Shown here: positions 7,565 through 15,738 of the stretch, piece by piece
How positions within the stretch are numbered: position 1 is the stretch's first letter
Layout of the letters: each line of letters begins with the position of its first letter
Source: JANXQG01 sp963804375
Lineage (GTDB): Bacteria > Planctomycetota > Planctomycetia > Pirellulales > Thermoguttaceae
Direction: 5' to 3'
DNA length: 64,000 nucleotides
Assembly (NCBI GenBank): GCA_963804375.1
Contig: CAWDQE010000018.1
Location: 1,278,136-1,342,135, forward strand
Notes under the pieces: model-generated
What the model saw: the letters and a program-made list of their open reading frames with translations, nothing else
The model's database searches: none
Told to the model about the DNA's origin: nothing
Made by a program: the position numbers and the translations under genes

Positions 7565-7706
7565 GGGGGTTCCTTCATGCGGGGAAAGTACTTAGTTCCA
7601 GGCTCTAAAGTCTACGTCCTAATTCTGGTTTTCGGCGACGAAAATGTCAACGGGCGCGCTGCTGTGAATCACGGGGTTGCCAGGCCGGCCGCGACCGGCC
7701 AGAATG
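7466..7706. repeat. 241-bp direct repeat, left copy
   Basis: This copy covers codons 1-33 of the aldolase gene and about 140 bases upstream of it. The same 241 bases recur without indels at 10698-10938 (offset 3232) with only a handful of substitutions. The pair encloses the DUF1559 and LRR genes. Confidence 0.9.
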
Positions 7707-7751
7707 TCAAGATCGAATAGCTCATCGCCAGCGTTTGGAAGGCTAACCCGC

Positions 7752-8834
7752 ATGAGTGAACCCCAACCCGCCGCCTCTGACCCGCGCCCGCCCTTCCAGT
7801 TCAGCCTGCGGACGCTGCTCTTGCTGTTCGTGGTGCTGGGGTCGTCGCTGGCGGTGTTCGGGACATGGGGCATCGTGGTTTTTGCTTTCCTTGGGGGGTT
7901 GGCAGTCTACCTTCGCCAAGCAAAGTCGTTCAGATCCTCGGGATGGCTGATTCTCTTGGCGCTGCCGTGTGCTTTTGCATTGCTCGACCTGCTTTCCATG
8001 TATTGGTCCGCAGTTTCCACGGCCCGCGAGTCAGCTCGTCGGGCGCAGTGCAGCAACAACATGAAGGAAATTGCCCTGGCGCTGCAAGCCTATCATCAGG
8101 CGAACGGTTCTTTCCCGCCGCCATACACAACCGACAAGACCGGCAAGCCAATGCACAGTTGGCGGGTGCTCATCCTGCCCTACCTGGATATGGGTCCGCT
8201 TTACAAGACCTACGACTTCACCGAGCCTTGGGACGGTCCGAAGAATAAACGGCTGCTTGCCAAGTGCCCCAGAACCTATCTCTGCCCGAGCGACCCTCCC
8301 GCCTCCATTTCCGTTGCTACGCCGACAAGCTATCTTGCCGTGGTGGGGCCAAAAGCAGCATGGGCCAACGAAAAGCCAAGGAGGCTTGCCGATGTTTCCG
8401 GCGAGACACGCAACACGATCTTGCTCGTCGAGGTCGCCAATTCGCACGTTCTCTGGACAGAACCGCGAGACCTTTCGCCCGATGCGCTCGGCGTGACTGA
8501 TGCCAAGTCGTCCCCGCTAGTCGTGTCGAGCAACCATGGCCAGCGAGAGGACTTCTTTTTCAAGTACGACCGCGCTTCGGGCGTCAATGTGGCGATGGTC
8601 GATGGCAGCGTGCGTTACCTGTGGCTTGGCAACCGATCGATCGATGACTTGCGAAAGTTGCTGCAAATCGGCGGCTTTAGGGAAGAAGAGAGTGGCGACC
8701 CGGTGCGGCGACCGAACTGGCCCAACATCGCCGCGCTGGCCGTGTGGCTGCTTTCGGTCGGCACGCTGCTGACCCTTGCGGTGCGGAGCAGGAAGCCGCG
8801 GTCGGTCTCACCGGCGCCGCAGCCAGCGAATTGA
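7752..8834 (+). CDS. DUF1559 pseudopilin-like protein with N-terminal membrane region
   Basis: About 360 residues from the ATG at 7752; the longer frame upstream lies in the repeat. 'FQFSLRTLLLLFVVLGSSLAVFG' and a following hydrophobic block give two to three membrane segments. Then comes the DUF1559 signature 'ARRAQCSNNMKEIALALQAYHQANGSFPP', which in the family follows a type IV pilin-like helix, and near the C-terminus the 'VNVAMVDGSVRYL' motif (the DG box). Planctomycetes encode many such proteins, whose function is unknown beyond surface or pseudopilus association. The multi-helix N-terminus and a last hydrophobic helix ('IAALAVWLLSVGTLLTLAV') mean it is more membrane-embedded than standard members. 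The FxFSLRxLL opening is shared with the next gene, suggesting a common origin. Confidence 0.75.
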   Translation: MSEPQPAASDPRPPFQFSLRTLLLLFVVLGSSLAVFGTWGIVVFAFLGGLAVYLRQAKSFRSSGWLILLALPCAFALLDLLSMYWSAVSTARESARRAQCSNNMKEIALALQAYHQANGSFPPPYTTDKTGKPMHSWRVLILPYLDMGPLYKTYDFTEPWDGPKNKRLLAKCPRTYLCPSDPPASISVATPTSYLAVVGPKAAWANEKPRRLADVSGETRNTILLVEVANSHVLWTEPRDLSPDALGVTDAKSSPLVVSSNHGQREDFFFKYDRASGVNVAMVDGSVRYLWLGNRSIDDLRKLLQIGGFREEESGDPVRRPNWPNIAALAVWLLSVGTLLTLAVRSRKPRSVSPAPQPAN

Positions 8835-8910
8835 GAGATCGCCCGGCCACGCCCCTGCCGCGGCCTGGTGGCTTGGTCCTCGGGCTGGCCCATGCCATCG
8901 CTGGCCGTGG

Positions 8911-8916
8911 TATACT
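8911..8916 (+). promoter_or_regulatory. Probable -10 element giving a leaderless mRNA
   Basis: TATACT ends 6 bases before the ATG of the LRR gene at 8923, so transcription would start at or next to the start codon. I see no convincing -35 box. Confidence 0.3.
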
Positions 8917-8922
8917 GAGGGT

Positions 8923-10584
8923 ATGGAAGGATCAAGTCCACAACGCCGATGCTTCTATCCCGCACCCGCCTGGCTCATCTACGCCTCGCTCCTGGTGACG
9001 GGCTTGCTCTATCTCTCCGAACGCTGGCAGTGGTTCCCGTTCAACGCGCACAAGGGCTGGACGGTGCTTGTGGCGGTGGCTGGGGTGGGCGTGGTGCTGG
9101 TGGTGATGCTGGCGTGGTACGTCGTCGCCTTGGTTTTTCGACGCCGATTCCAATTCAGCCTACGGTCGCTGCTCGTGCTAGTCGTCGCTGTGGCCTTGCC
9201 GTGCAGCTGGACAGCGGTTGAGATGAAGCATGCGGAACAGCAGAGAAAGGCGGTGAATTACGTTCTGAAGTTGCGCGGGGAGGTTGGCTATGCAGACCGC
9301 GCCTGCCTGGGGCCATACGAAGAGCCAGAAGAACAAGGGTGGCTGCGAAATCTTGTGGGCGAGGATTTTTTCAGAACGGTCCGTTTGGTGTCCCTCAGGA
9401 ACACGCAAGCCACGGACGCCGGGCTTGAGCACCTTGAAAGCTTGCCGCAACTCGAATGGGTATTTCTCGACGGTACCCAGGTGACGGACGCCGGGCTGGA
9501 GCACCTCAAGGGACTGAGCCAACTCCAAACGCTGACTGTGGCGACGAGAATTGCGGTCACCGAGGCTGGGCTGAAGCACATCAAAGGGTTGACAAAGCTC
9601 CAATCGCTGGACATCGGGTTCAGCAAAGTGACCGACGGCGCGCTTGAGCATCTAAAGGGATTGACCCAACTCCGTGAGTTGGACCTGATCCATACGCAGG
9701 TGACCGATACTGGGCTGAAGCACCTCGAAGGCCTGACAAAGCTCCAGTCCCTGGATCTGGGGGAGACTAGGCTGACCGACGCTGGACTGGCTCACCTGAA
9801 AGGATTGACCGAACTTCAAACACTCGACCTGCTCTCGACCGAGGTGACCGACGGGGGGTTGATTCACCTCGAAGAATTGACCAAACTCCAAACGCTGGAT
9901 TTGTTTCACACCAAAGTGACGGACGCCGGACTCGTTCACCTCAAAGGGTTGAGCCAGCTCCAATCGCTGGTTTTGCCAGGAACGAAGATAACCGACGCTG
10001 GGCTGATTCACCTCGAACGGCTGACCCAACTCCAATCGCTTTGCCTTTGTGACACCGAGGTGACCGACGCCGGATTGGTTCACCTCAAAGGGCTGACCCA
10101 ACTCCGATCGCTTATCCTGCCGGGCAAGGTCACCGACGTGGGGTTGGTCCAGCTCGAAGCGTTGCCGCAACTAAACACCCTGCACCTTGAAAACACCAAG
10201 GTGACGGACGCCGGACTCGTTCACCTGAAAGGGTTAAAGCGACTCGAATCGCTGGACCTGTACCAAACCGAGGTTGGCGATGCGGGGTTGAGTCAACTCG
10301 GAGGATTGACCAACATGCAAATACTCCAGCTTGCCGGCACCAAGGTAACCGACGCTGGCCTTGTTCACCTCAAGGGCCTGACCAAACTCCAAATCCTGGA
10401 CTTGGGTATGACTAAAGTGACCCAGGCCGGGCTGACTCAGCTCAATGGGTTGTACCGGCTTCACTCGCTTTGCCTGGCGAGCAACCAAGTGACCGACGCT
10501 GGGACAAGAGCTCTTCAGAAGGCATTACCGAACTGCCGAATCATTGTGTCTAATTACAACGTCGGCAAGAAAACCGATCAGTAG
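8923..10584 (+). CDS. Leucine-rich repeat membrane protein
   Basis: Protein of 553 residues from the ATG at 8923. The N-terminus has three hydrophobic helices (about residues 14-30, 45-67 and 75-100), with 'RRRFQFSLRSLLVLVVAVALPC' repeating the opening of the upstream gene. From residue about 150 there are 16 tandem leucine-rich repeats of about 24 residues with consensus V-T-D-A-G-L-x-H-L-K-G-L-T-x-L-Q-x-L-x-L. The frame closes with 'ALQKALPNCRI', the usual planctomycete LRR cap. Such proteins are thought to mediate protein binding at the cell envelope. The repeats are similar but not identical at DNA level, so they are older than the 241-bp flanking repeat. Confidence 0.8.
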   Translation: MEGSSPQRRCFYPAPAWLIYASLLVTGLLYLSERWQWFPFNAHKGWTVLVAVAGVGVVLVVMLAWYVVALVFRRRFQFSLRSLLVLVVAVALPCSWTAVEMKHAEQQRKAVNYVLKLRGEVGYADRACLGPYEEPEEQGWLRNLVGEDFFRTVRLVSLRNTQATDAGLEHLESLPQLEWVFLDGTQVTDAGLEHLKGLSQLQTLTVATRIAVTEAGLKHIKGLTKLQSLDIGFSKVTDGALEHLKGLTQLRELDLIHTQVTDTGLKHLEGLTKLQSLDLGETRLTDAGLAHLKGLTELQTLDLLSTEVTDGGLIHLEELTKLQTLDLFHTKVTDAGLVHLKGLSQLQSLVLPGTKITDAGLIHLERLTQLQSLCLCDTEVTDAGLVHLKGLTQLRSLILPGKVTDVGLVQLEALPQLNTLHLENTKVTDAGLVHLKGLKRLESLDLYQTEVGDAGLSQLGGLTNMQILQLAGTKVTDAGLVHLKGLTKLQILDLGMTKVTQAGLTQLNGLYRLHSLCLASNQVTDAGTRALQKALPNCRIIVSNYNVGKKTDQ

Positions 10585-10697
10585 TAACCTGAAGGCATGA
10601 CGACGCGAACCAGGGGAGCTTCGTTCGCCCAGCGAAATGGCCGCCTACGTCACCGCAAGGGAAGTCCACGGTGCTGCGGATTTCTTCCGATTTCCTC

Positions 10698-10938
10698 CCC
10701 GTCCTCAAGAGCGTGGTCGTTGCACAGGCCGCCGTCGCGGATGGTGCAATCCAGGACTTTCAACTCGGGCCGATAGGTGATCCAGGGGGCAGACATGGGG
10801 GTTCCTTCATGCGGGGAAAGTACTTAGTTCCAAGCTCTAAATTCTACGTCCTAATTCTGGTTTTCGGCGGCGAAAATGTCAACGGGCGCGCTCGTGTGAA
10901 TCACGGGGTTGCCAGGCCGGCCGCGACCGGGGAGAATG
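10698..10938. repeat. 241-bp direct repeat, right copy (displaced aldolase 5' end)
   Basis: Nearly identical to 7466-7706. On the minus strand it would encode the first 33 residues of the DRE-TIM aldolase but then runs into unrelated sequence at 10697, so it is a gene fragment. The interval 10585-10697 before it holds no gene I can see. Confidence 0.9.
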
Positions 10939-10970
10939 GTGCTTTTGTCCGCAAAGCAGCGGGAAACACG

Positions 10971-11054
10971 ATGTTGCCGTACTGCATTCGCCATGGCGAG
11001 AGCACCTGCAACGCCCAGGGGCGAGTGCAAGGGCATTTGAATATTCGGATCTCA
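10971..11054 (+). pseudogene. Remnant of a histidine phosphatase / phosphoglycerate mutase-like gene
   Basis: 'MLPYCIRHGESTCNAQGRVQGHL' is the N-terminal active-site region of the histidine phosphatase superfamily (R-H-G-E-S-x-x-N, then Q-G-H). After about 25 residues the match is lost and the frame becomes unrelated sequence within the nearby inverted repeat. Only the 5' end of the gene survives. It sits exactly where the sequence upstream of the aldolase copy would be expected, so the two genes may once have been divergent neighbours. Confidence 0.6.
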
Positions 11055-11096
11055 CGCCTGGAGATTGACGGCGCTATCGTGCGGCGCTACACTCTT

Positions 11097-11267
11097 ATTG
11101 ATCTTTGCATTGAAAATGAGCCATTGAGTTGTGTGGCAGGGGCGTAGGCCGGAACAAGCTTCGGGGTACCCGCGCATCGGGTCGGTTCCGGCAGGAATCG
11201 GCATCAACGCCGGAACTGCGCAAGCTTGTTCCGGCCTACATGGCTCATTTTCAATGCGAAGATCAAT
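11097..11267. repeat. Nested inverted repeat (MITE-like)
   Basis: An outer 28-base inverted repeat (11097-11124 against about 11240-11267, one mismatch, AT-rich) encloses an inner GC-rich palindrome that starts GTAGGCCGGAACAAGC (11144) and ends with its complement (about 11239). The inner element also occurs at 13156 and 16698. It looks like one palindromic element inside another. Confidence 0.75.
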
Positions 11268-11316
11268 AACGAGGTCGGGCGGGGAGGAGATTTGTGAGGA
11301 AATCAAGGACTACGAC

Positions 11317-12120
11317 GTGAACACAGGAAAACTCGTGCGGCTCAATCGGCTCTTCTCACACCCGTCGGGGCGAATCTGCTCCGTGGCGGTGGACCACTTT
11401 CTGGGCTACAACCTGGGATTGCCGCCCGGCTTGCGGCACATCGCCGCCACGCTGGCGGCGGTGGCCTCCGCACGTCCCGACTCGGTGACGATGAATAAGG
11501 GTTTCGCGGCCACGCTGTGGCAGCCCTATGCCGGAAGAATCCCCCTGATCCTGCAAAGCACGGCAGCCCGGCCCGATGATACGGCCCGCCAACAGATCGC
11601 TGAGCCGGAAGATGCCGTGCGACTGGGGGCCGACGCTTTCGCGGTGGCGGCATTTGTCCGCGGTTCGACCGAAGCGGACTACGTGCGGACCGTGGCCGAG
11701 TGCGTGCGGCAGGCCGCGAGGTTCGAGATGCCGGTGATCTGTCATATCTACCCCCGCGATTCCAGCGGGAGGATAACTTTCACGCCGGAGGATATTGCCT
11801 GGGCGGTGCGATGTGCCATGGAGGTGGGCGTGGATGTCGTGAAAACACCCTATTGCGGCGACGTTGAGGCATATAGGCAAATTATCGCTGATTGTCCCGT
11901 GCCGTTGGTGGCTGCCGGTGGTCCGCAGGCCGGCACGCTGCGCGCGGCGCTGGAGATGGCCGCCCAAGTCGTGCGGAGCGGCGCACGGGGGGCTGTCATC
12001 GGTCGAAACATTTGGGGCTGCGAGCAGATTGCAGCAGCCGTGCTGGCATTCAAAGCGGTGATTCACGACGGCAAGAGCCCCGCGGAAGCACTTCAACAAG
12101 CGGGGCTGAACAACACTTAA
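11317..12120 (+). CDS. Class I aldolase of the FbaB/LacD/DeoC-type TIM-barrel family
   Basis: About 267 residues from GTG 11317, with AAGGA about 9 bases upstream; the frame stays open through the preceding repeat. 'SVAVDHFLGYNLG' matches the start of the archaeal-type fructose-bisphosphate aldolase family ('xxDHG'). 'VVKTPYCGD' contains the probable Schiff-base lysine, and 'PLVAAGGPQ' and 'GARGAVIGRNIWG' form the phosphate-binding end of the barrel. It is the first gene of a sugar cluster followed 14 bases later by an isomerase. The reaction is probably a reversible aldol cleavage of a sugar phosphate; which sugar is not evident. Confidence 0.75.
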   Translation: MNTGKLVRLNRLFSHPSGRICSVAVDHFLGYNLGLPPGLRHIAATLAAVASARPDSVTMNKGFAATLWQPYAGRIPLILQSTAARPDDTARQQIAEPEDAVRLGADAFAVAAFVRGSTEADYVRTVAECVRQAARFEMPVICHIYPRDSSGRITFTPEDIAWAVRCAMEVGVDVVKTPYCGDVEAYRQIIADCPVPLVAAGGPQAGTLRAALEMAAQVVRSGARGAVIGRNIWGCEQIAAAVLAFKAVIHDGKSPAEALQQAGLNNT

Positions 12121-12134
12121 CCAAGGACCAAGCT

Positions 12135-13148
12135 ATGACCAGACCTGTTACTTTATGTGCCGGCCAATGGGCCGACCTGCCGCTGGAAACGCTGGCGGCC
12201 AAGGCCCGAGATTTCGGCTTCGACGGCCTCGAACTCTGCTGCAACGGCGACCACTTCGAGGTCGCCAAGGCGATGTCCAACGCCGGCTATTGCGAGCGCC
12301 AGCGACAGACGCTGGCCAAGTACGGTTTGCAAATGTTTTCGCTCAGTAACCACCTGGTCGGCCAGGCAATTCTGGATCCGGTCGATCTGCGGCACAAGGC
12401 GATCCTGCCGGCGCACGTGTGGGGCGACGGCAATCCGGCCGGCGTGAGCGCGAGGGCCGCCGAGGAACTGAAGAACACCGCCCGCGCGGCCAAGAAGCTG
12501 GGCCTGCACGTCGTCAACGGTTTCACCGGTTCCAGCATTTGGCACCTGCTCTACTCGTTCCCGCCCGTCCCGCCGGCTATGATCGACGCCGGGTTCGCCC
12601 TGCTGGCCGAGCGCTTCCACCCGATCCTCGACGTGTTTGCCGAGTGCGACGTGAAGTTTGCCCTGGAGGTGCATCCGACGGAAATCGCCTTCGACATCCA
12701 CACCGCGGAACGGGCCCTGGCCGCGCTGGATAACCGCCCGGAGTTCGGTTTCAATTTCGATCCCAGCCACCTGATCTGGCAGGGCATCGATCCGGCAAAG
12801 TTCATTCGCAAGTTTCCCCAGCGGATCTTCCACGTGCACATGAAGGACGCGCTGGTGACGCTCGACGGCATCAACGGGATCCTGGCCAGTCATCTGAATT
12901 TCGGCGATCCGCGTCGCGGCTGGGATTTCCGCTCGTTGGGCCGGGGCGGCGTGAATTTCGAGGCCATCATCCGCGCGCTGAACGACATCGGCTACAGCGG
13001 CCCCCTGTCGGTCGAGTGGGAAGACAGCGGAATGGAGCGGGAACGGGGCGCCCGCGAGGCCTGCGAGTACGTCCGCAGGCTCGACTTCGAGCCCAGCCGG
13101 GTCGCTTTCGACGCGGCGTTCGACAAGTCCGCCCCCGCCGGGGCCTGA
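12135..13148 (+). CDS. Sugar phosphate isomerase/epimerase (AP-endonuclease-2-like TIM barrel)
   Basis: Protein of 337 residues; AAGGACC lies upstream of the ATG. 'KARDFGFDGLELCC' near the start, 'FALEVHPTEIAFD' (metal-ligand glutamate), 'FNFDPSHLIWQG' (D-x-S-H), 'IFHVHMKDA' (H-x-H-x-K-D) and 'LSVEWEDSGMERE' (last metal glutamate) are the complete metal site of the xylose-isomerase-like/IolE family. It should interconvert keto and aldo or epimeric sugar derivatives. It lies 14 bases after the aldolase and is probably co-transcribed with it. Planctomycetes have many paralogs, so the substrate is open. Confidence 0.85.
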   Translation: MTRPVTLCAGQWADLPLETLAAKARDFGFDGLELCCNGDHFEVAKAMSNAGYCERQRQTLAKYGLQMFSLSNHLVGQAILDPVDLRHKAILPAHVWGDGNPAGVSARAAEELKNTARAAKKLGLHVVNGFTGSSIWHLLYSFPPVPPAMIDAGFALLAERFHPILDVFAECDVKFALEVHPTEIAFDIHTAERALAALDNRPEFGFNFDPSHLIWQGIDPAKFIRKFPQRIFHVHMKDALVTLDGINGILASHLNFGDPRRGWDFRSLGRGGVNFEAIIRALNDIGYSGPLSVEWEDSGMERERGAREACEYVRRLDFEPSRVAFDAAFDKSAPAGA

Positions 13149-13155
13149 CAGATCC

Positions 13156-13285
13156 GTAGGCCGGAACAAGCTTCGGGGTACCCGCACGCGGGTCGGTTCC
13201 GGCACGGCGGCAATACCGCGCGGCGGCAACAAACCAGATGCCGGAACCGACCCGCGCTCGTACCTCGAAGCTCGTTCCGGCCTAC
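13156..13285. repeat. Intergenic palindromic repeat (GTAGGCCGG family)
   Basis: It begins GTAGGCCGGAACAAGC and ends with the reverse complement GTTCCGGCCTAC, with GGTACCCGC and GGGTCGGTTCCGG blocks inside. The same family occurs at 11144-11239 and 16698-16776, each time between genes of the sugar cluster. Confidence 0.85.
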
Positions 13286-13310
13286 ATTAACCCGCAAAGG
13301 TAGACGTTCG

Positions 13311-14666
13311 ATGAATGAAGACCATCACGTTTTGGCGAACGAACTGGAAGAGGCCTTGGCCGAGTTGCCGATGTTCGACGCCCATACGCATCTGGTGGGC
13401 GGCCATCTCGGCGCCCGCGGCCTGCACGATATCCTCCTCTATCACATGGTCGTCAGCGACCTCTACGGGGCCGGATGTCCCAGCGGCGCGCGATTGACGC
13501 AGTATCCCGGCTGGCCAACGCAGGAGGAGGCCCACCAGCGATTGACCGAAGCCGTCCCCTACCTCCGCTATACGCGAAACACCGGTTGTTCCTGGGGCCT
13601 GCGGATGATCCTTCAGGACCTCTACGATTGGCGCGGGCCGATTACCCCGGACAACTGGCGGCGGCTGGACGGGCTGATCCGGGAACGTGCCGACGACCGC
13701 GCCTGGTGGTATTCGATCCTCGACCGGCTCAATATTCAGCGGACCTGCACGGAGAGCGCGCGGCGCGGCCAGGGCGAAGACGACGCCCGACTGCAATACT
13801 CGATCGAGTGGTGCTTCTTCACACGTTGCCAATGGGGCGAATTCGACACGGCCCTGTATGAACTGGAGCGGGCCTGGGGCCGATCGCCGGAGTTCGCCAC
13901 GCCAATCGGCGGCGGACAGCGCCCCCCCACGGACCGCACCATCCGTACCCTGGACGACGTGCACGCCGCCGTGGCCCACTATGTGGACAACATCCCCTAC
14001 GATCTGGTGATTTCTACGGCCGCGGGTGTCTCCACCGACATCGACTTCCATCCGGTCAGCGACGCCGAAATGAGCGCTGCCTTGCTGCGGCGGGCACAGG
14101 CCGGTGCGGCGGAACGAGACATCTATGCGTCGTACATCAATGAAGCCTTCTTGACCGCCTTGGAGAAACACGCCGCAACAATCGTCTACCAGTTCAGCCT
14201 CGGCGCAGAACCGCTGCCCTTCGAAACGGGCAGCCGCCTGGGGCAGCGGACGATCGGGCAGTTGGCGGAAATGATCGCTCGGCACCCAAGGTTGCGATTC
14301 CAGTGTTTCGTCTCCAGCCGGCACGCGAACCAGTCGCTGTGTACCTTGGCGCGCGAGCTGCCTAACTTCAGCCTGGCCGGCTACTGGTGGCACAATTTCT
14401 TTCCGGACATCATCCGCCAGGTCATCGCCGAGCGGCTGGACATGCTGCCGGTCAACAAGCAGGTGGGGTTCTTCTCCGATGCCTATTGCGTGGAATGGGC
14501 CTACGGGAAAGTCCTCTTGGTGCGCAAACAACTGGCACGGGTCTTGGCCGACAAGATCGAGCAGGGACAATACACGCGGGACGACGCCCTGGCGATCGCC
14601 AAAGCCATTCTCTTCGAGACGCCTCAGTCCTTGCTGGGCATGGTCCCCCGGGCCGGAGCAAAATGA
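13311..14666 (+). CDS. Uronate isomerase-like amidohydrolase-fold protein
   Basis: Protein of 451 residues. 'LPMFDAHTHLVGG' carries the H-x-H metal site of the amidohydrolase superfamily near the N-terminus. The C-terminal region 'LAGYWWHNFFPDIIRQVIAERLDMLPVNKQVGFFSDAYCVEW' resembles the glucuronate/uronate isomerase branch (COG1904), where a late aspartate completes the site. Length and layout fit that family. It would isomerise a hexuronate-like sugar to its keto form. It overlaps the next gene by an ATGA, indicating translational coupling to the SIS isomerase. Confidence 0.65.
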   Translation: MNEDHHVLANELEEALAELPMFDAHTHLVGGHLGARGLHDILLYHMVVSDLYGAGCPSGARLTQYPGWPTQEEAHQRLTEAVPYLRYTRNTGCSWGLRMILQDLYDWRGPITPDNWRRLDGLIRERADDRAWWYSILDRLNIQRTCTESARRGQGEDDARLQYSIEWCFFTRCQWGEFDTALYELERAWGRSPEFATPIGGGQRPPTDRTIRTLDDVHAAVAHYVDNIPYDLVISTAAGVSTDIDFHPVSDAEMSAALLRRAQAGAAERDIYASYINEAFLTALEKHAATIVYQFSLGAEPLPFETGSRLGQRTIGQLAEMIARHPRLRFQCFVSSRHANQSLCTLARELPNFSLAGYWWHNFFPDIIRQVIAERLDMLPVNKQVGFFSDAYCVEWAYGKVLLVRKQLARVLADKIEQGQYTRDDALAIAKAILFETPQSLLGMVPRAGAK

Positions 14667-15244
14667 ACAAACCGTTGATTGCCGAATTCCTTCAAGAGAC
14701 GATACGACTCCTCCAGCAACTCGACCAGGCGGCGATTGCCCGGGCCGGCGACCTGTTGTTGGACTGCTATCGCCGGAAAGGGCGGGTGTTTACGGCCGGC
14801 AACGGCGGCTCGGCCTCCACGGCGCAGCACTTCGCCTGCGACCTGGCCAAGTTCATTATCCCCGCCGGCGGGCAGGCGTTTAACGTCCGCTGTCTGACCG
14901 ACAACATCGCGCTCTACACGGCCTGGGCCAACGACGCCGCCCGTGAAGACGTCTTCGTCAACCAGATGCGCGGGCTCTTGCAGCCGGGCGACGTCTTGAT
15001 CCTCATCTCGGTACACGGCGGCAAGGGATTTTCCGGCGATTTGGTCCAGGCCGTGCGCTACGCCAACAAGATCGGCGCGCGAACAATCTCCCTGGTGGGA
15101 TTCGACGGCGGACTGCTGCACCAGGAATCGACGTGCTCGATTCTCGTGCCGGTGGAATCGACGCCGCAGACCGAGGCGATTCATCTCGTGATTGAACATC
15201 TGCTGATGGATTTGTTAAGAGGCGAACTGGCTCCCCCGGGTTGA
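14663..15244 (+). CDS. SIS-domain phosphosugar isomerase (GmhA-like)
   Basis: Protein of 193 residues whose ATG overlaps the stop of the upstream gene. 'GRVFTAGNGGSASTAQHFACDLAKF' is the phosphate-binding serine motif of sedoheptulose-7-phosphate isomerases (GmhA), followed by 'LTDNIALYTAWANDAARE', 'GDVLILISVHGGKGFSGD' and a final helix 'EAIHLVIEHLLMDLL'. GmhA makes D-glycero-D-manno-heptose 7-phosphate; members in sugar clusters may act on other phospho-keto sugars. An HldE homolog lies 8 kb downstream, so a heptose route is possible but not proven. Confidence 0.8.
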   Translation: MNKPLIAEFLQETIRLLQQLDQAAIARAGDLLLDCYRRKGRVFTAGNGGSASTAQHFACDLAKFIIPAGGQAFNVRCLTDNIALYTAWANDAAREDVFVNQMRGLLQPGDVLILISVHGGKGFSGDLVQAVRYANKIGARTISLVGFDGGLLHQESTCSILVPVESTPQTEAIHLVIEHLLMDLLRGELAPPG

Positions 15245-15379
15245 CCCATTATGCACGTCCGCAGTATAATTGCCGTATAAGGCAGGCCAGGGGAGGATTG
15301 ATGCACGCCTGGGCGGAACGAAGGCACGGTCAGGTCATGAGAACATCACCGAGAACCACATGACGTTCAAAATCGAGTT

Positions 15380-15682
15380 ATGAAGACTGTCGCAGTGGAG
15401 GAAACGACCTTGACCGCGGAGGATCTCGCAACGATGGCGCGGAAGGAAATTGTCGTCCTCACGCGCAAGGGCAACCCACTGGTTGCGATCAAGGATTTAT
15501 CCGGCGCCGATTGGGAGTCCGTGTCGTTGGCGAACAATCCCAGGTTTATTGCGCTGATCGAGGCGTCGCGGCGGTCCTATCGGGCGCAAGGGGGAATCGC
15601 TCTCGATGAGGTTCGGCAGCAGTTGGGGTTGCAACGGAAAAGGAAAACCCCGGTGCGGAAACGGGGTGGAACGAAGGCATAA
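15380..15682 (+). CDS. Small Phd/YefM-type antitoxin-like protein
   Basis: Protein of 100 residues. 'TLTAEDLATMARKEIVVLTRKGNPLVAIKDLSGADWES' resembles the N-terminal DNA-binding part of Phd/YefM antitoxins ('...I.ITR.GKPVA.LV'). The C-terminal half ('RFIALIEASRRSYRAQGGIALDEVRQQLGL') resembles planctomycete antitoxin-like proteins. No toxin gene is adjacent: the next gene is a sugar kinase. It may therefore be an orphan antitoxin or a repressor. The Lys/Arg-rich tail is odd. There is about 135 bases of non-coding DNA upstream. Confidence 0.55.
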   Translation: MKTVAVEETTLTAEDLATMARKEIVVLTRKGNPLVAIKDLSGADWESVSLANNPRFIALIEASRRSYRAQGGIALDEVRQQLGLQRKRKTPVRKRGGTKA

Positions 15683-15738
15683 TTGCCCGGCAATAAGCCT
15701 GCATTTGCGATAGTGACGCGTTCCAGGCACTCAATTCG

